This document shows, one piece after another, positions 34,301 to 42,601 of a DNA stretch of 64,000 bases; the stretch's first letter is position 1; every line of letters begins with the position of its first letter. The notes under the pieces were generated by a model. It worked only from the letters and a program-made list of their open reading frames with translations, was not told the origin of the DNA and did no database searches. This DNA comes from Lachnospiraceae bacterium (GTDB lineage: Bacteria; Bacillota; Clostridia; Lachnospirales; Lachnospiraceae). Made by a program: the position numbers and the translations under genes. Where the stretch lies: assembly GCA_019423745.1 (NCBI GenBank), contig JAHZAV010000012.1:3325-67324 (forward strand), given 5' to 3'.

Positions 34301-36292
34301 TTAATCTTCAGCCAGATCATCCAGCTGTTTTTTTAATTCTGTCATCTTATCACGCAACTCGGCTGCCGCCTCGAAATTCAATTCTGAAGCAGCTTTCCGC
34401 ATTTGTTTTGTCACATCTGCAATCAGCTTTTCCAATTCTTTTCGACTCATAGATTCCGGATCCTTCTCCAGACGCATTTCTTCTGCTGCCACCTTCTTGG
34501 AAATACTGATCAAATCCCGAACCGACTTCTGAATCGTTGTCGGTGTAATCCCATGTTCTTCATTATAAGCCATCTGTATCTGACGACGTCTCATCGTTTC
34601 ATCGATTGCCTGCCGCATGGAATCTGTCACTGTATCTGCATACATAATTACATGCCCGCTGGCATTTCGAGCAGCACGCCCGATTGTCTGAATCAGAGAA
34701 GTCTCCGATCTTAAAAATCCTTCCTTATCTGCATCAAGAATGGCCACAAGCGTAATTTCCGGTATGTCAAGCCCTTCTCTTAAAAGATTAATTCCCACCA
34801 GAACATCGAAGACATCAAGACGCATATCACGCACAATCTCTGTACGCTCCAAAGTATCAATATCCGAATGCAGATACCGAACACGAATCCCCAACTCTTT
34901 CATATAATCTGTCAGATCTTCTGCCATACGCTTGGTAAGAGTTGTAATCAGAATTTTATTTTTCTTTTCAGTTTCTTTTTTAACCTCTGCTACAAGATCG
35001 TCAATTTGTCCTTCTACCGGACGAATCTCCACCTCTGGATCCAAAAGTCCTGTCGGACGTATTACCTGTTCTGCCCGAAGTAGTTCATGTTCTGCCTCAT
35101 AGGTGCCTGGTGTTGCGGAAACAAACAAAATCTGATCAATCCGGTCTTCAAACTCTTCGAAACTCAATGGTCTGTTGTCTTTGGCAGACGGCAGACGAAA
35201 CCCATAATCCACAAGGGTTGTTTTTCGGGACTGATCCCCATGATACATTGCTCCAATCTGCGGAATGGTTTTATGAGATTCATCAATAATAATCAGAAAA
35301 TCATCTTTAAAGAAATCCATCAGCGTGTAGGGAGGCTGTCCTGGCGCAAGTCCTGACAAATGCCTGGAGTAATTCTCAATCCCCGAACAAAAACCAGTCT
35401 CTTTAAGCATTTCAATATCAAAATTTGTTCTTTCTGCAATCCGCTGCGCTTCTAACAGCTTATCTTCGGACTTGAAATATTGTACACGTTCTTCCAGTTC
35501 CTTCTCAATAGCATCTGCAGCTCTTCGAATTTGCTCCGCCGGCACTACATAATGGGAAGCCGGGAAAATAGCTGCATGCTCCAACTCACCTTTAATTTCT
35601 CCGGTCAATACATCTATCTGGGTAATTCTGTCAATTTCATCTCCAAAAAACTCTACCCTTACAGCTGTTTCTGCCTCATTGGCCGGAATAATCTCCAGCA
35701 CATCCCCATGTACACGGAATGTTCCACGCTTAAAATCCATCTCATTTCTTTCATATTGAATATCAATCAGCTGACGAAGAACCTCATCTCTGTCTTTTTC
35801 CATTCCCGGGCGCAGGGAAACCATCATCTTTTCAAAGTTTTCCGGCTCACCAAGACCATAAATACAGGATACACTAGATACCACAATCACATCCCTTCTC
35901 TCTGCCAGAGAAGCGGTTGCTGAAAGACGCAGCTTATCAATTTCCTCATTTATAGAAGAATCCTTTGCAATGTAGGTGTCTGAAGACGGCACATATGCCT
36001 CTGGCTGATAATAGTCATAGTAGGACACAAAATATTCCACCGCATTGTTCGGAAAAAATTCTTTAAATTCTCCATAAAGCTGAGCAGCTAACGTTTTATT
36101 ATGTGCGATGATCAATGTTGGTTTATTTAACTGTTGTATGACATTAGCCATTGTAAATGTTTTTCCGGAACCAGTGACCCCAAGAAGAGTCTCACATTGA
36201 TTCCCCTCTTTGAAGCCTTTTACAAGTTGTTCAATTGCCCGAGGCTGATCCCCGGTCGGTTTATATTCTGATACTAGTTCAAAATGATCCAT
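34301..36292 (-). CDS. uvrB: Excinuclease ABC subunit B
   Basis: A 663-residue helicase-like subunit that verifies damage with UvrA and recruits UvrC. Visible are FELVSEYKPTGDQ at the start, Walker A GVTGSGKTFT near 39, the beta-hairpin SYYDYYQPEAYVP near 92, DESH, and a C-terminal UVR domain. The ATG at 36292 is preferred because it begins exactly at the conserved MDHFELVSEY and is preceded by AAAGGA; an in-frame ATG 17 codons upstream adds an unconserved extension. SOS control is plausible (see the palindrome at 36393). Confidence 0.96.
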   Translation of the reverse strand: MDHFELVSEYKPTGDQPRAIEQLVKGFKEGNQCETLLGVTGSGKTFTMANVIQQLNKPTLIIAHNKTLAAQLYGEFKEFFPNNAVEYFVSYYDYYQPEAYVPSSDTYIAKDSSINEEIDKLRLSATASLAERRDVIVVSSVSCIYGLGEPENFEKMMVSLRPGMEKDRDEVLRQLIDIQYERNEMDFKRGTFRVHGDVLEIIPANEAETAVRVEFFGDEIDRITQIDVLTGEIKGELEHAAIFPASHYVVPAEQIRRAADAIEKELEERVQYFKSEDKLLEAQRIAERTNFDIEMLKETGFCSGIENYSRHLSGLAPGQPPYTLMDFFKDDFLIIIDESHKTIPQIGAMYHGDQSRKTTLVDYGFRLPSAKDNRPLSFEEFEDRIDQILFVSATPGTYEAEHELLRAEQVIRPTGLLDPEVEIRPVEGQIDDLVAEVKKETEKKNKILITTLTKRMAEDLTDYMKELGIRVRYLHSDIDTLERTEIVRDMRLDVFDVLVGINLLREGLDIPEITLVAILDADKEGFLRSETSLIQTIGRAARNASGHVIMYADTVTDSMRQAIDETMRRRQIQMAYNEEHGITPTTIQKSVRDLISISKKVAAEEMRLEKDPESMSRKELEKLIADVTKQMRKAASELNFEAAAELRDKMTELKKQLDDLAED

Positions 36293-36392
36293 AATAAATC
36301 CTTTCCTTAATAGAGCCCTCAAAATACGGCTACTCCTTGGCACATTATAGCAAATCTAATGATAAAAGTATATAGGACAACCAGCAAAAAAA

Positions 36393-36420
36393 GTACAAAT
36401 GTTCGATTATCCATTTGTAC
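36393..36420. promoter_or_regulatory. Palindromic operator candidate upstream of uvrB (LexA-like half)
   Basis: The arms GTACAAATG (36393-36401) and CATTTGTAC (36412-36420) are a perfect 9-bp inverted repeat. On the minus strand the proximal copy reads CGAACATTTGTAC, one base away from the Gram-positive LexA core GAAC-N4-GTTC. It lies 100 bp upstream of the uvrB start, with a TATACT box at 36368-36373. Confidence 0.4.
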
Positions 36421-36537
36421 TTATACTATTTCTTATTATTGTTATCGTGCCGCTGCCAAATATACAAATAACTTCCAGAGATTGTAAAGATATAATTTTA
36501 CAATTGTATAAGAAGCTAAATTGTTTCTTTATCAAAT

Positions 36538-36573
36538 AAAACAGGAGAAAGGGTTCATCCTCTCTCCTGTTTC
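36538..36573 (-). terminator. Terminator after sigma-like gene
   Basis: The stem AAACAGGAGA (36539-36548) / TCTCCTGTTT (36563-36572) is followed on the minus strand by TTTATTTGAT. It is 25 bp beyond the stop. Confidence 0.75.
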
Positions 36574-36597
36574 ATTTAGGGTGTTCAATTATCTTCC

Positions 36598-37026
36598 TTA
36601 CTTTTTAAATGGAAGTAATTTCTTGCGCAGCCTGTGCATTCTCTGATAAACGGCATCTTCTGTCAACCGCATGATCCGCGCAATCTCCTTCGTAGAATAT
36701 CCATGAATTTTCAGTAAAAGAATATACAAAACTCTCCGGTCTAACGCAAGTAAAGTATGATATAAATTTCTGTTCTCGATTTCATTTAACAAATCTAAAA
36801 CAGTCATAACTTCAACTGTCTGCTCTTTTCCTTTCGTATTTTCCATAAACTCTCCAATTTCATTAGAATGTACATAAAAACGTCTATCCGAATTAAATTC
36901 TACACGGTCATAGGCACGGATTGTAGCAATAATCTCTTCCTGAATACCGTTTTCGCGCATAATTTTTTCTTCTCTTTCTTTCCAGATCTGCCATTTTTGT
37001 TCTTCTTTCCCATGATTATAACTCAT
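36598..37026 (-). CDS. Small sigma-factor region-4-like helix-turn-helix protein
   Basis: 142 residues. The C-terminal 55 residues (LLALDRRVLYILLLKIHGYS, then TKEIARIMRLTEDAVYQRM) form a sigma-70 region-4-type helix-turn-helix; no region 2 is visible, so it is not a complete sigma factor. It may bind DNA as an ECF-like fragment or a phage/ICE-type regulator. I chose the ATG at 37026 because a perfect GGAGGTGG site lies seven bases upstream; a longer frame would add 16 residues that include the ribosome-binding site itself. It is monocistronic with its own terminator. Confidence 0.7.
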   Translation of the reverse strand: MSYNHGKEEQKWQIWKEREEKIMRENGIQEEIIATIRAYDRVEFNSDRRFYVHSNEIGEFMENTKGKEQTVEVMTVLDLLNEIENRNLYHTLLALDRRVLYILLLKIHGYSTKEIARIMRLTEDAVYQRMHRLRKKLLPFKK

Positions 37027-37314
37027 TTTTCCACCTCCGATCTCAAAATTTATCCAGATCTGCAGGTGGCGCACGACTCCTTTTTAGAAGTACGATAATA
37101 TTGATCGTTTTTCGCAAAATAAACTAACAAATCTCTGTTATTTGGGGGTTAAATAACAATCATTATTCCGCCAATTTTGAATCATTTTTTATCACTATCA
37201 TTACACAACTAATGTAATATATCAATTTTATTGAGTCAAGTAGATATGTATCATCACCTTTTCCTCATCGGCACATATACTAAAATTGAAAAGATATTCT
37301 CAGAGGTAAAGCTT

Positions 37315-37758
37315 ATGAATAGAAACCAACACTGCTGCCCCTCTCCTGGCTCAAGAGATTATGGCGGTGAGCCCCTCATTGTAAATATGGAGTATCTCAC
37401 CAAACAGAACCCCTATTACAGAACAACATTGTGGACAGGTACCCATCTTCAGGTAACATTGATGTGCATACCGACTCATGAAAATATAGGTCTTGAAATA
37501 CACTGTGATGTTGATCAATTTATCTCTGTCGAAGATGGATGCGCTCTTGTAATAATGGGCAAAAACAAAAACTGCCTAAACCATCAGCAAAAAGCGGATC
37601 GTAATGATGCCATCATAATTCCTGCCGGAACCTGGCATAATATTATTAATACAGGGGACACTCCTTTAAAAGTATATTCTATATATGCTCCTCCGCAACA
37701 TCCTTTTGGAACTGTCCATAAAACGAAAAAAGCCGCAGAAAATACTGAAAAATATTAA
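37315..37758 (+). CDS. Cupin-domain protein
   Basis: A 147-residue single-cupin protein. Cupin motif 1 (GLEIHCDVDQFISVEDG) lies near residue 60 with a His and Asp/Gln as metal-ligand candidates, and motif 2 (IIIPAGTWHNIINTG) near 105 supplies the second histidine. Proteins of this type act as small isomerases, dioxygenases or sugar/metabolite-binding proteins; function cannot be narrowed. The ATG at 37315 follows AGAGG at good spacing, while a longer frame starts 28 codons upstream without a ribosome-binding site. It is isolated on the plus strand and closed by a UUCG terminator. Confidence 0.82.
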   Translation: MNRNQHCCPSPGSRDYGGEPLIVNMEYLTKQNPYYRTTLWTGTHLQVTLMCIPTHENIGLEIHCDVDQFISVEDGCALVIMGKNKNCLNHQQKADRNDAIIIPAGTWHNIINTGDTPLKVYSIYAPPQHPFGTVHKTKKAAENTEKY

Positions 37759-37835
37759 TTCATATGAGGATGTGGAAAAATCATCAATTTCATGATATTT
37801 TTAGTGATTGGTTATATCTAATCGTATCTTGGATG

Positions 37836-37860
37836 ACGGGTTCTTCGGAACCCGTTTTCT
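37836..37860 (+). terminator. UUCG tetraloop terminator after cupin gene
   Basis: ACGGGTTC, a TTCG loop and GAACCCGT form a perfect 8-bp stem followed by TTTTCTGTTATT. It lies 77 bp downstream of the cupin stop. Confidence 0.85.
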
Positions 37861-37870
37861 GTTATTACAA

Positions 37871-37922
37871 TAAAAATCGAGCTGCTGCTCCGGTAGATTA
37901 TTTATCTACTTTTGCAACAGCT
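37871..37922 (-). terminator. Terminator after antiporter gene
   Basis: On the minus strand AGCTGTTGC pairs with GCAGCAGCT (one G-U) and GTAGAT pairs with ATCTAC above an internal loop; the tail is CGATTTTTATTG. It is 26 bp beyond the antiporter stop and convergent with the cupin terminator. Confidence 0.75.
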
Positions 37923-37947
37923 CCCTGTCATAACTCATATATTGAAT

Positions 37948-39120
37948 CTAGGATAACAGTTTTTTATAAGTACAATCGATTGCAAATGCTCCCACTGGCG
38001 CAGTGATCAAAACAGCCAGTACCGCAACGGTCAGAACCATATTCCCACATGCCAGTCCCATTGAAAGGGGAATCCCTCCAATTGCAGCCTGTACTGTGGC
38101 CTTAGGCGTGTAGGCTATCATACAGAATAAACGTTCCTTTATTTTTAATTGCGTTTTTAACAGACAGCAGAAAACACCAAACATTCGGAATATCAATACA
38201 CCAAAGATTAATAAAATTGCCGCTATTCCAGCTGTTTTAACATATCTAAGATCTACCGTTGCCCCAACAAGTACGAATAGCACAATTTCCGCCCCTACCC
38301 ATAATTTATTAAATTTTACAGACAATCTCTCTGCTACAACTGTTCTTTTCCTCTGAAGAGCAATACCGATGCACATAACTGCAATCAGCGAAGAAAACGG
38401 TATAATAGTAGAATAGTAATCCTCAAAAGTAACCATCATAAAAGATAAACTAAGAAGTATGAGCACTTTTGCTGTATCCCTGATATGTATTTTTTCAAAA
38501 TATTTTGCTAATAAAATTCCTATAATTACTCCTACAAGAATACCTACAACAATAGAAACAGGTATTTTTACAAAGCTCATCACAGAAACAGAGCCGCCCT
38601 GAGCCAAACTTGTAAATGCTGAAAACATTACAATAACAAATACATCATCTACTGATGCGCCTGCTAATATTAACTGCGGAATTCCTTTTTCTGTTCCATA
38701 TTTTTCGTCCATTAACTTCAACATTTTAGGAACAATAACAGCCGGTGACACAGCACCCACAACAGCACCCATAATAGCCGCATCCAAAACAGATACTCCC
38801 AATAACTTTGGTGCCAGAAGAATCATACCTGCAATCTCGAAACAGGCCGGGACAAAACACATTAAAACAGCTGGACGCCCCACTTTTTTCAAATCATTTA
38901 TATCTAAAGACAACCCTGCTCTTGTCAATATAATAATTAGGGCAATCCTTCTAAGTTCTGATGAAATATTTAAAACAGAATCATCAAGCATATTCAGGAC
39001 ATGCGGCCCTAACAATATACCTGTTATAATCATTCCCATTAAACTTGGCAGGCGAAGCTGTCTGCATCCCCACCCCATAAACATACCAACAATCAATATT
39101 AATGCAATACTCAGCAGCAT
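37948..39120 (-). CDS. Cation:proton antiporter (CPA family)
   Basis: A 390-residue polytopic protein with about 12 hydrophobic helices. It shows the sodium/hydrogen exchanger pattern LPSLMGMIITGILLGPH at the start, a GAVVGAVSPAVIVPKML stretch and GASVDDVFVIVMFSAF, in which the paired aspartates are the likely ion-binding residues. It should exchange sodium or potassium for protons across the cytoplasmic membrane. A GGAGG site precedes the ATG. It starts only 35 bp beyond the arsC terminator, so it may be read partly by read-through from the ars-type operon. No C-terminal RCK domain is present. Confidence 0.88.
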   Translation of the reverse strand: MLLSIALILIVGMFMGWGCRQLRLPSLMGMIITGILLGPHVLNMLDDSVLNISSELRRIALIIILTRAGLSLDINDLKKVGRPAVLMCFVPACFEIAGMILLAPKLLGVSVLDAAIMGAVVGAVSPAVIVPKMLKLMDEKYGTEKGIPQLILAGASVDDVFVIVMFSAFTSLAQGGSVSVMSFVKIPVSIVVGILVGVIIGILLAKYFEKIHIRDTAKVLILLSLSFMMVTFEDYYSTIIPFSSLIAVMCIGIALQRKRTVVAERLSVKFNKLWVGAEIVLFVLVGATVDLRYVKTAGIAAILLIFGVLIFRMFGVFCCLLKTQLKIKERLFCMIAYTPKATVQAAIGGIPLSMGLACGNMVLTVAVLAVLITAPVGAFAIDCTYKKLLS

Positions 39121-39154
39121 CTGTTTTTCCTCCTTTTGATCCGTATATTAGGCA

Positions 39155-39198
39155 TAAAAAAAGCCAATGACCTCCTGTTTCTACAGAAGTCATCAGCT
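39155..39198 (-). terminator. Terminator after arsC
   Basis: On the minus strand AGCTGATGAC pairs with GTCATTGGCT (two G-U pairs, so the fold favours this strand) and the loop contains an extra TCTGT/ACAGG pairing; the tail is seven T. It lies 67 bp beyond arsC and 35 bp before the antiporter start. Confidence 0.75.
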
Positions 39199-39264
39199 CA
39201 TAATCAAGCGTTTTAGGATAACATAAAATTTTATCCAAGGGAGAACCTCATTCCCGAATATATT

Positions 39265-39663
39265 CTACCTAAATGTCTTTGCAAAGTCAATTACTTTCTT
39301 CTCTATTTGTTGAATCACAGTTTTAAATTCATCATCGGATTTTCCAGTCGGATCTTCAATCCCCCAATTATCGTCAAACGCTCTTCCAATAAAGGGGCAT
39401 CCAACATTGCACCCCATGGAAATTGCCACATCTATATCCGGAAGTTCTGATATTAACTTACTATGCTGCCCTTCTTCTTCCATATCAATATCATAAATTT
39501 CTTTCATCAATCTGACTGCATCCTGATTGATCCGTGGCTTTGTTTCTGTTCCCGCGGAATAACTTTCAAATACATCTCCTGCCAAATGTTTCCCTAATGC
39601 TTCCGCAATCTGGCTTCTGCAGGAATTATGAACACAAATAAACGCTACTTTTTTCTTATCCAT
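39265..39663 (-). CDS. arsC: Arsenate reductase, LMW-phosphatase type
   Basis: A 132-residue enzyme of the thioredoxin-coupled ArsC family, which reduces arsenate to arsenite for export. The P-loop Cys10-x4-Cys15-Arg16 (CVHNSCRS) is intact. Resolving cysteines are Cys85 and Cys89 in MGCNVGCP, a tighter pair than the Cys82/Cys89 spacing of Staphylococcus plasmid ArsC. The general acid lies in EDPTG. The ATG at 39663 has AAAGAGG upstream; the longer frame overlaps the preceding acetyltransferase gene. It is the last gene of an ars-type operon and is followed by a strong terminator. Confidence 0.9.
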   Translation of the reverse strand: MDKKKVAFICVHNSCRSQIAEALGKHLAGDVFESYSAGTETKPRINQDAVRLMKEIYDIDMEEEGQHSKLISELPDIDVAISMGCNVGCPFIGRAFDDNWGIEDPTGKSDDEFKTVIQQIEKKVIDFAKTFR

Positions 39664-39701
39664 TACTAAAACCTCTTTCTTGTTTCTACAGAAATCAATT
39701 A

Positions 39702-40226
39702 TTATACACAAAAATCTTTTTTCCTGATATACAGATAATGCGGCATATTTTTCCCATTATAATATTTATTTAACATTCCAAGTTTCACAAATCCTGCTTT
39801 TTCCGCTACTTTTATCGATGGATTATTATCCGTTTTGATTTGTGCATAAATATAGGGAAGCATTAACTTTGAAAAAGCATAGTTTACCATTGCATTAACT
39901 CCTTCTAATGCGTATCCCTGTTGAAAATATTGTTGTTTTAACATATAGCAAACTTCATATTCTATTTCACCGTTGTATAAAAAGCGATGAAGACCAACTT
40001 GTCCTACCAATTCATTGCTGAATCTGTTAATTGCTGCAAAATATCCCACACCATCCTGCCTATAATATTCTTCCTGTTTTTCTATCCACTGATAAATTTG
40101 TTCATCTGAAAACGTATGCTCCCAAGCATACATTACCTTGGGATCTCCCAACATTATTTTTAGTTCATTAAAATCACAACCTGTTATTTTTCGGTAAGAC
40201 AGTCGTTCGCTTTTTGTTATATACAT
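39702..40226 (-). CDS. GNAT-family acetyltransferase
   Basis: A 174-residue RimJ/RimL-type N-acetyltransferase. The middle contains the acetyl-CoA-binding region (about 95-145, QQGYALEGVNAMVNYAF then KTDNNPSIKVAEKAGFVKLG), a typical motif A/B of the family. The acceptor may be a protein N-terminus, an amino acid or a small molecule; it cannot be deduced. The ATG at 40226 follows AAGGAG at nine bases and is preferred to an ATG nine codons upstream. It lies between the thioredoxin-like gene and arsC, within the probable ArsR-controlled operon. Confidence 0.8.
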   Translation of the reverse strand: MYITKSERLSYRKITGCDFNELKIMLGDPKVMYAWEHTFSDEQIYQWIEKQEEYYRQDGVGYFAAINRFSNELVGQVGLHRFLYNGEIEYEVCYMLKQQYFQQGYALEGVNAMVNYAFSKLMLPYIYAQIKTDNNPSIKVAEKAGFVKLGMLNKYYNGKNMPHYLYIRKKDFCV

Positions 40227-40321
40227 CAAAATCTTCTCCTTAACCGATAACATTTCAACCCCTGAAAATATTACCCCGCGCAGTGCCTTTTAGACAGTTC
40301 TTTCATTCCTCACAGCCTCTT

Positions 40322-40693
40322 CTAGCAGCCTGATTTTTTCAAAAGTTCTTCCACCTGATTTATACTTAATACTTCCCCCATTGTCGCAACTTTCTCATTA
40401 ATAACTATGGCCGGCATGCTCATTACCCCATAACTCATAACTATTTTCATATCAGTAATATACTGTATTTCTGCATTAAGCTGGATATTTTCAACTGCTT
40501 TTTGGACATTTTCATACTGTTTATGGCAGGATTTGCATCCTGCCCCCAGGACTTTAATAGTACATCTGTTTTCACCACACATGCAACTATTTTCTGTAGT
40601 ATTAAATATCTTTTTCTCTCTGACTGCTCCATCACATCCACATGCCTGCTTTGCATCGTTATTCTTTTGTTTACCAAATCCAAATAATTTCAT
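40322..40693 (-). CDS. Small thioredoxin-fold redox disulfide protein
   Basis: A 123-residue protein whose C-terminal 78 residues (from TIKVLGAGCKSC) match the small thioredoxin family often annotated as redox-active disulfide protein 2. The redox motif is Cys-Lys-Ser-Cys, and MSMPAIVINE carries the cis-proline typical of thioredoxin folds. The N-terminal 45 residues contain four more cysteines (CGC and CMCGENRC) that could bind metal or arsenite. Such proteins regularly sit beside ArsP-like permeases; here it is 71 bp downstream of one. Confidence 0.85.
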   Translation of the reverse strand: MKLFGFGKQKNNDAKQACGCDGAVREKKIFNTTENSCMCGENRCTIKVLGAGCKSCHKQYENVQKAVENIQLNAEIQYITDMKIVMSYGVMSMPAIVINEKVATMGEVLSINQVEELLKKSGC

Positions 40694-40764
40694 ATTTTTA
40701 ACTCCTTCTCATTAAACTTTAAATAAATAATCTCCAAATATTATATTTTTTGACACTCATGCAC

Positions 40765-41760
40765 CTAAATAACAAAATACTGTATAGCATTAAAAAAGTA
40801 TCCTACTATAATAATTCCTACTGTACAGATTGCTATAAACACTCCTAACAATTTCGGTCGAATTGCTTTCTTCAACATTATCATAGACGGAAGACTTAAT
40901 GTCGTAACCCCCATCATAAAAGAAAGAACCACTCCCAGCTTTGCCCCCTTTGCAAGCAAAGCTTCTGCTATTGGAATACATCCAAAAATGTCCGCATACA
41001 TTGGAATTCCTGCTGCCGTAGCAATAATAACTCCAAACGGATTCCCATTTCCAAGAAATCTTACAATCAAATCCTCTGGTATCCAGTTGTGAATGACAGC
41101 TCCCACACCTACTCCTAACAAAATATATGGAAATACTTTTTTGAAAGTTCCTGAAACCTGCTCTGCAGCATACCGTACACGATCCTTTGCCGTAAGTTCT
41201 TTCTGTGAAATATTAATAGGTTTTGCAATTCTTATAAACTCTTCCACCTGATTTTCCAGATGAAATTTTTCAATTAAAGTCCCACCTATAACTGCTATCA
41301 CGAGTCCGAGAACAACATATAGAACAGCGATCTTTGTACCAAAAATACTCATAAGAAGTACAAGGGAGCCTAAATCCACCATCGGCGATGAAATCAAAAA
41401 TGAAAATGTTACTCCCAGCGGAAGCCCTGCATTTGTAAAACCTATAAAAAGCGGAATAGATGAGCAAGAACAAAACGGTGTTACTGTTCCTAACAACGCT
41501 GCTATAAGATTAGCCGTAACGCCCTGAAACCTTCCCAAAATCCTCTTTGTTCTTTCCGGCGGGAAAAAACTTTGAATATAGCTTATGATAAAAATCAGAA
41601 CACAAAGTAAAATGACTATCTTTATTACATCATAAATAAAAAAATGTATACTTCCTCCGATTTTTTCTGTTGTATCTAATCCGAAAGCATTTAATATCTT
41701 TCCAATCAAGCTATTCATCCACTTCATACCAAGTATTTGCTCTTGTATAAATGTCCACAT
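40765..41760 (-). CDS. ArsP/DUF318-type permease
   Basis: A 331-residue permease of the UPF0718/ArsP family with about eight hydrophobic helices. The family signature TPFCSCSSIPLFIG (residues about 93-106) with its cysteine pair and the second inverted-repeat motif GIPMYADIFGCIPIA are both present. Members export organoarsenicals or other thiol-reactive compounds; the exact substrate is not predictable. The ATG at 41760 follows GGAGG at seven bases. An ArsR-type operator (41779-41794) lies directly upstream. Confidence 0.85.
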   Translation of the reverse strand: MWTFIQEQILGMKWMNSLIGKILNAFGLDTTEKIGGSIHFFIYDVIKIVILLCVLIFIISYIQSFFPPERTKRILGRFQGVTANLIAALLGTVTPFCSCSSIPLFIGFTNAGLPLGVTFSFLISSPMVDLGSLVLLMSIFGTKIAVLYVVLGLVIAVIGGTLIEKFHLENQVEEFIRIAKPINISQKELTAKDRVRYAAEQVSGTFKKVFPYILLGVGVGAVIHNWIPEDLIVRFLGNGNPFGVIIATAAGIPMYADIFGCIPIAEALLAKGAKLGVVLSFMMGVTTLSLPSMIMLKKAIRPKLLGVFIAICTVGIIIVGYFFNAIQYFVI

Positions 41761-41771
41761 ATATATACCTC

Positions 41772-41795
41772 CATCTATATAGATGATCATCTATG
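41772..41795. promoter_or_regulatory. ArsR-type operator upstream of permease
   Basis: The 16-bp perfect palindrome ATAGATGATCATCTAT (41779-41794) overlaps a second perfect palindrome CATCTATATAGATG (41772-41785). The form ATAGAT-N4-ATCTAT is the same as the palindrome upstream of arsR, which identifies it as the probable ArsR-binding site just before the permease ribosome-binding site. Confidence 0.65.
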
Positions 41796-41908
41796 CGTTT
41801 GTCTTATTTTTTGCTGGTACAACTGCACCAGCATTCTTATGTCCTGTTTAGTTTCTGCTATGAAAAAACTGTTCTCTTTTTCTTACCAACTCTCATCCTA
41901 TAACTTCC

Positions 41909-42202
41909 CTAAATATCACTTGAAGTACTGCAACAACATGTAATAGCTGCAATATAGGCCTTATACTCTTTAAATTTTTCACAATTAATAGAATAATGAT
42001 GCCACTTTCCCTCTTTATAAGAACTTACAAGACCACAATCACTGAGCACCTTCATATGATGAGATAATGTAGGCTGAGTAACCTGCAGTTCTTCGAGCAA
42101 ATGACATCCACATTTCTCACCCTGGGTAAGCATCTCAATAATTCTAAGTCTATTTGCATCTGACATCGCTTTACAAATTATCGCTACCTCTTCCCTGGTC
42201 AT
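41909..42202 (-). CDS. arsR: ArsR-family metalloregulator
   Basis: A 97-residue winged-helix repressor. The metal-sensing motif appears as EKCGCHLLEEL at the recognition region (the ELCVC-type site of ArsR), followed by the helix-turn-helix VTQPTLSHHMKVLSDCGLV. Three further cysteines form CCC near the C-terminus. It should release DNA when arsenite, antimonite or a related ligand binds. The ATG at 42202 follows AAGGAG; a longer frame would start inside its own operator. It heads the permease-thioredoxin-acetyltransferase-ArsC set. Confidence 0.9.
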   Translation of the reverse strand: MTREEVAIICKAMSDANRLRIIEMLTQGEKCGCHLLEELQVTQPTLSHHMKVLSDCGLVSSYKEGKWHHYSINCEKFKEYKAYIAAITCCCSTSSDI

Positions 42203-42213
42203 ATTTTTCTCCT

Positions 42214-42265
42214 TACATAGATTTTCATCTATGTATAAACTATCAAAATCATAGACGTTTGTCAA
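42214..42265 (-). promoter_or_regulatory. arsR operator and -35 box
   Basis: TACATAGAT (42214-42222) and ATCTATGTA (42227-42235) are perfect 9-bp arms around TTTC, sharing ATAGAT-N4-ATCTAT with the permease operator. A perfect TTGACA (-35) lies upstream on the minus strand at 42260-42265. The -10 box is poorly defined. The rest of 42236-42495 holds no gene that I can support. Confidence 0.6.
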
Positions 42266-42498
42266 TATGTATTCTAAGAAATTCTTTTCACGATACACAG
42301 CCTGTTTGTATGGAATATAGATTCGTCCTAATTTTCCTTTCAGACCAAACCCACCACTTTAAAATTTCAATATTGGGGCCCGTAATAACATTTTTCATAT
42401 AAATGGTCTATGTGTCATCTCTTCTTGGATATACCTTATTACCCATAACTATCTTAAAACTCCTCTTTCAAATCGGTAATACAAAATCATTTTATAAA

Positions 42499-42526
42499 AG
42501 AGAGTCTCCTTCATCGAAGACTCTCT
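42499..42526 (-). terminator. Terminator after mannitol-dehydrogenase pseudogene
   Basis: GAGAGTCT (42500-42507) pairs with AGACTCTC (42518-42525), with one further A-T pair, and the minus strand continues TTTATAAAAT. It lies about 75 bp beyond the pseudogene stop. Confidence 0.6.
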
Positions 42527-42601
42527 CATTTCTATTTCTGATATATTATTTTTCTAATGGCATATATGGAAAGGCAATAAATCTCACCACTCTGAATTCT
42601 C

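Noticed and set aside
38984..39238. 84-codon frame upstream of the antiporter
   Set aside because: It overlaps the antiporter 5' end and the arsC terminator in another frame, with no ribosome-binding site or domain.
41804..41835. GCTGGT/ACCAGC hairpin between arsR and the permease as a terminator
   Set aside because: On the minus strand it is followed by A residues rather than T, and on the plus strand there is no T-run after it. It does not look like an intrinsic terminator in either direction.
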